Shown in pieces: positions 61,492 to 64,000 of a stretch of DNA of 64,000 nucleotides. Each line of letters begins with the position of its first letter. The first letter of the stretch is position 1. Below the pieces are notes generated by a model. It saw only the letters and a list, made by a program, of their open reading frames with translations. It did no database searches and had not been told where the DNA came from. The DNA is from Pseudoteredinibacter isoporae (lineage in GTDB: Bacteria > Pseudomonadota > Gammaproteobacteria > Pseudomonadales > Cellvibrionaceae), in contig NZ_JAAONY010000001.1 in NCBI RefSeq assembly GCF_011602085.1, positions 620,001 through 684,000 on the forward strand, written 5' to 3'. Made by a program: the position numbers and the translations under genes.

Positions 61492-61519
61492 AAAAAGGAG
61501 AGCTAAGCTCTCCTTTTTT
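61492..61519 (+). terminator. Intrinsic terminator after the symporter gene
   Basis: A 12-bp stem aaaaaggagagc/gctctccttttt with a 3-base loop and a run of T. Confidence 0.9.
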
Positions 61520-62095
61520 GGTCCATTAGGGCGTCATCCAACACGCTTGCCCTTATTCGCATGCTCCCTGCGCCTCTCCCTGAATAGTTTTCGTCACGGT
61601 CCCTGTGACAGGCCCTCTTCCCTTAAGACGAAAACTACTCACGAACGGCGCTTGTCCTTCTCACATATAACGCGAAAGCTATGTGCCTGCCGAGCTGCAC
61701 TGACTACTTCCTGTATCGTGCGTCTTCCTTGTAGCTGCGAAATATCGAGTTTTTTTGATCGCTTCTTACGAAGTACCACTTCCTGTGGCCATTTACGATC
61801 ACGCCTGATCGTGAGACTTGAATATAGAACAGGACAGGGCATTTCTGTATTACAGCATATTACACTTGCGCGCGTATTATGGTGTAATAAAGCGCTTAAA
61901 TGGCCGCGTCAAATTGAATCGATTGACGTCAATCTGCGCGTTGCCCTTGTCGCATGTTAATTCAGGAACACGTTATGCTGGGGCATAAAACCTGAATAGA
62001 GGCTGACTGCGCAGAGCAGTTTGGGACAAAATAAAATTATAGCTACAACTTGAGTAGTTGAGCATTAGGCTACCAAGGAATTCGGGAGTAAATAC
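61520..62095. other. 576-base low-coding region with several dyads before FHA gene
   Basis: I see no convincing gene; a 67-codon minus-strand reading (61639-61842) has no ribosome site. Dyads found: outer stem tagttttcgtc/gacgaaaacta (61585-61637) around gtcac/gtgac; acgatca-CGCC-tgatcgt (61795-61812); palindrome CTGTATTACAG (61845-61855); tattacac/gtgtaata (61858-61889); nested attcagg/cctgaat around ttatgc-TGGG-gcataa (61960-61997); actgc-GCAGA-gcagt (62006-62020). It probably contains the promoter of the FHA/kinase unit and possibly a structured RNA. Confidence 0.45.
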
Positions 62096-63058
62096 ATGGC
62101 GCAGATGCGGGATCTGAGATCTGGCCGCGTTCAGCCCTTGCGTGCCCACCACACATTCGGCCGCTTGGCGGATCAGGTGGATAGCTGCGTTGATTTGGCC
62201 GCTGTGTCACGAATTCACGCGGCGATCGAATGGAACGGTGCTGCCTGGTTGCTGCGCGATCTAAGCCGTAATGGCACCTGGCTGGATGAAGAAAAGCTTC
62301 AGACCGGTGAGTCTTACCCGCTGAAAATTGGTCAGGAAATCCGCTTCGGTTCGCCCCAGCATAAAGCTTGGCAGGTCGAAGATCTTGAGCCGCCCCTCGA
62401 TATATTACTGGCCCAGGAAGATGGAGAAACCTTCGCCCTGGAGAAGTATCATTTTCTTCCCGATGACGAATCCCCTGAACTGGCCCTGAGCTTAAGTGCG
62501 GAAGACGGTCAGTGGCACTTGGAAGATATCAGTACGGGTGAATCCCGTGTCTTGCGTCATGGTGACAGCTTCCACTGTCATGGGAAACACTGGCAATTAT
62601 TTTTGGTTGAACACCTTGTCGCTACTGAACAGATGAGTTTCAAACCGCGACACTTCGCAGACTACGAATTCTGTTTTGAAACCAGCCTGGATGAAGAAAA
62701 TAGCCGTTTAAACTTGTCCGCTGATGGCGAACAGGTTGATTTGGGTGAGCGTTCTCATCATTACGTGCTGCTGCACCTAGCTCGTCGTCGCGCCGAAGAT
62801 GCCGACAGTGGTCTCGATGTGAACAGCCAGGGCTGGGTCGATACTGAATTACTGGCTAAAGAACTTGGCCTTGATGCCGGGCATCTGAACATTTTGATTT
62901 TCAGGGCTCGCAAACAATTGGCTGAAGCCCTCCCCGCCGTTACCGGTTTGAACAAACTGATCCAGCGTATGCGCGGTCGCCTGCGTTTCGGCGGCAGCTG
63001 TTACAGTGTCTGCAAAGGCGCGGAAGTGACCCACCGTTTGACCGCCAAAGCAGAATAA
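62096..63058 (+). CDS. FHA-domain protein with C-terminal winged-helix-like domain
   Basis: A 320-residue protein. The N-terminal forkhead-associated domain (about 1-90) keeps FGR at 21-23, SRIHA at 38-42 and RNGTWL at 58-63, so it should bind phosphothreonine. A second beta-rich, FHA-like region follows (about 105-175). The C-terminal part (about 215-300) looks like a winged helix: HHYVLLHLARRRAED, a segment WVDTELLAKELGLDAGHLNILIFRARKQL, and a basic RMRGRLRFGG. It resembles an OmpR-like DNA-binding or transcription factor module. It is 8 bases before a Ser/Thr kinase gene, the presumed partner. GGGAG lies 7 bases before ATG. Confidence 0.82.
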   Translation: MAQMRDLRSGRVQPLRAHHTFGRLADQVDSCVDLAAVSRIHAAIEWNGAAWLLRDLSRNGTWLDEEKLQTGESYPLKIGQEIRFGSPQHKAWQVEDLEPPLDILLAQEDGETFALEKYHFLPDDESPELALSLSAEDGQWHLEDISTGESRVLRHGDSFHCHGKHWQLFLVEHLVATEQMSFKPRHFADYEFCFETSLDEENSRLNLSADGEQVDLGERSHHYVLLHLARRRAEDADSGLDVNSQGWVDTELLAKELGLDAGHLNILIFRARKQLAEALPAVTGLNKLIQRMRGRLRFGGSCYSVCKGAEVTHRLTAKAE

Positions 63059-63066
63059 TCCCCACT

Positions 63067-64000
63067 ATGGACAGTGCCGATCATCCCCAGTCTATCGCTA
63101 ATTACCGCGTGCAATCCGTTATCGGAAAAGGCGGTATGGGGGTGGTTTATCTTGCAGAAGATGATCGTTTGCAGCGCCAGGTTGCCATCAAATGCATCAA
63201 TGAACAGATTACCGATGACGTTCTGACCGAGCGCCTGCGTCATGAGGCCCAACTGCTGGCCCAGTTAAATCATCCCAACGTGGTCCAGGTTTACGATTTT
63301 ATCGATGATGGTGAAAACCTCGCTCTGGTGATGGAGTATGTTGAAGGGCGCACGCTGCGACAGTACATGCGAGAAAACCTCTGCGATCAAAAACAGAAGT
63401 TGCTGTTTCTGGCGCAAATCGCTGATGGCCTCGCAGCGGCACACAATGCCGGCATTGTGCATCGCGATTTAAAACTGGATAACGTTTTGGTAAACCGAAA
63501 AGGCTTGCTGAAGTTAACCGACTTTGGGATCGCCAAATCCCAGGACCCCGATGTCACCCAGCTTACCCAGCACGATGCTGTATCCGGCAGTTACAGTGCG
63601 ATGTCGCCGGAACAAATTTGCGGTGAAAAAGTGGGTCCAGGCAGTGATCTGTTTGCCTTTGGCATTCTTGCCTGGCGCATGTTTCTGGGGCGCCACCCCT
63701 TTGGGGATGAAGCCGGTCAGCTGCTGATGGTCGAAAAAATTCTCAACAACGAGCCAGAGCAGCTCTGTGAAAGCGAAACTGAATTGCCCGCAGAGTTGTG
63801 TCAGCTTATTGATAAATTACTCATTAAAGACCCGAAGCAGAGACCTTCCAATGCAGCCTGGTTGGCCCGCCAGCTGCAAATATTATTGCCTCAGGTTTCC
63901 GATGAGTTGAGCGGTGAAATGACGGCTCACAATATTCTGCGTTCGGATTACGAGGCGCCTTCCCGTCAGTCCCGTTATCTATTGCGATTTGCCAAGGTGT
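63067..64000 (+). CDS. Serine/threonine protein kinase (3' end outside window)
   Basis: The reading frame opens at ATG 63067 and runs 311 codons to the end of the window without stop. It is a Hanks-type kinase: glycine loop GKGGMGVVYLAED at 20-32, catalytic lysine K42, HRDLKLDN at 132-139, DFG at 152-154, activation region VSGSYSAMSPEQ at 172-183. The kinase domain ends near 285 and what follows is outside. It begins 8 bases after the FHA gene, so it is co-translated with it. It would phosphorylate a target recognised by the FHA protein, or the FHA protein itself. Confidence 0.95.
   Translation, partial: MDSADHPQSIANYRVQSVIGKGGMGVVYLAEDDRLQRQVAIKCINEQITDDVLTERLRHEAQLLAQLNHPNVVQVYDFIDDGENLALVMEYVEGRTLRQYMRENLCDQKQKLLFLAQIADGLAAAHNAGIVHRDLKLDNVLVNRKGLLKLTDFGIAKSQDPDVTQLTQHDAVSGSYSAMSPEQICGEKVGPGSDLFAFGILAWRMFLGRHPFGDEAGQLLMVEKILNNEPEQLCESETELPAELCQLIDKLLIKDPKQRPSNAAWLARQLQILLPQVSDELSGEMTAHNILRSDYEAPSRQSRYLLRFAKV

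Noticed and set aside
61547..61960. 137-codon plus-strand frame in the intergenic region before the FHA gene
   Set aside because: Cys/Ser/Arg-rich translation, no ribosome site, and it crosses several dyads; not protein-like.
1..64000. CRISPR arrays, insertion sequences, phage genes, toxin-antitoxin pairs
   Set aside because: No regularly spaced repeats, transposase, integrase or structural phage genes are seen. The small kinase at 441 has a zeta-like fold but lacks an antitoxin partner.

Overview
The window is chromosomal DNA of a free-living, probably marine, gammaproteobacterium. I infer this from the gene families (UvrD, the Pst/PhoU and PhoBR systems, UbiCA, HU, PqiABC, TakP-type TRAP transporter, DUF938, DUF4265, DUF2891, YaaA), from two large TonB-dependent receptors, and from ordinary gammaproteobacterial Shine-Dalgarno use. 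The gene set looks most like Cellvibrionales or nearby orders (Spongiibacteraceae/Halieaceae type), but this is an impression and not a computed placement. I see no rRNA, convincing tRNA, CRISPR array, IS element or prophage.

Layout: 1-5 kb holds the end of agmatine deiminase, two small P-loop kinase-like proteins, two glutathione S-transferase-like proteins and a phytanoyl-CoA-type dioxygenase operon with a 25-bp palindrome in front of it. 5.2-10.4 kb (minus strand) is a probable catabolic operon: TonB receptor, Tat-exported gluconate-dehydrogenase-subunit-3-like protein, GMC oxidoreductase, thioesterase. It ends in a 103-bp palindromic element. 10.8-15.3 kb has an RpiR-type regulator divergent from a secreted M28 peptidase, with two RpiR-like operator candidates between them, then an isopenicillin-N-synthase-like oxygenase, an RDD protein and an ICMT-like methyltransferase. 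15.4-24.7 kb is a cyclic-amide utilisation locus: an Lrp-family regulator divergent from hyuA-hyuB-MFS transporter-cyclophilin, facing an Asp/Glu/hydantoin racemase and a second TonB receptor. An intrinsic terminator lies only 18 nt before the racemase start codon.

24.9-36 kb contains uvrD, YidB, a BON-LysM protein, a YjgR-type ATPase, a DUF4332 protein, a TRAP transporter (DctP-Q-M), a YciA-type thioesterase and a secreted alpha/beta hydrolase. 36-42 kb is the phosphate operon pstS-pstC-pstA-pstB-phoU. In front of pstS are four tandem 11-bp Pho half-sites followed by a -10 at the canonical distance, and an 18-codon leader ORF ends 1 nt before pstC. The cognate phoB-phoR pair lies at 55.8-58 kb with its own Pho box, so the sensor, the regulator and its main target are all in view. 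42-55.8 kb holds a GAF-PAS-GGDEF-EAL protein, DUF2891, an M48 protease-TPR lipoprotein, YaaA, DUF938, PqiABC, an iron alcohol dehydrogenase and a COG3146-type acyltransferase. 58-61.5 kb holds ubiA, ubiC, an HU gene and a dicarboxylate symporter. A 640-bp low-coding stretch with at least six dyads follows, then an FHA-domain protein and a Ser/Thr kinase that runs off the window.

The best candidates for something undescribed are the hydantoinase-type locus with its embedded cyclophilin and attenuated racemase, the TonB-GMC-thioesterase operon, the pstC leader ORF, the structured region before the FHA/kinase pair, and the FHA-winged-helix protein itself.
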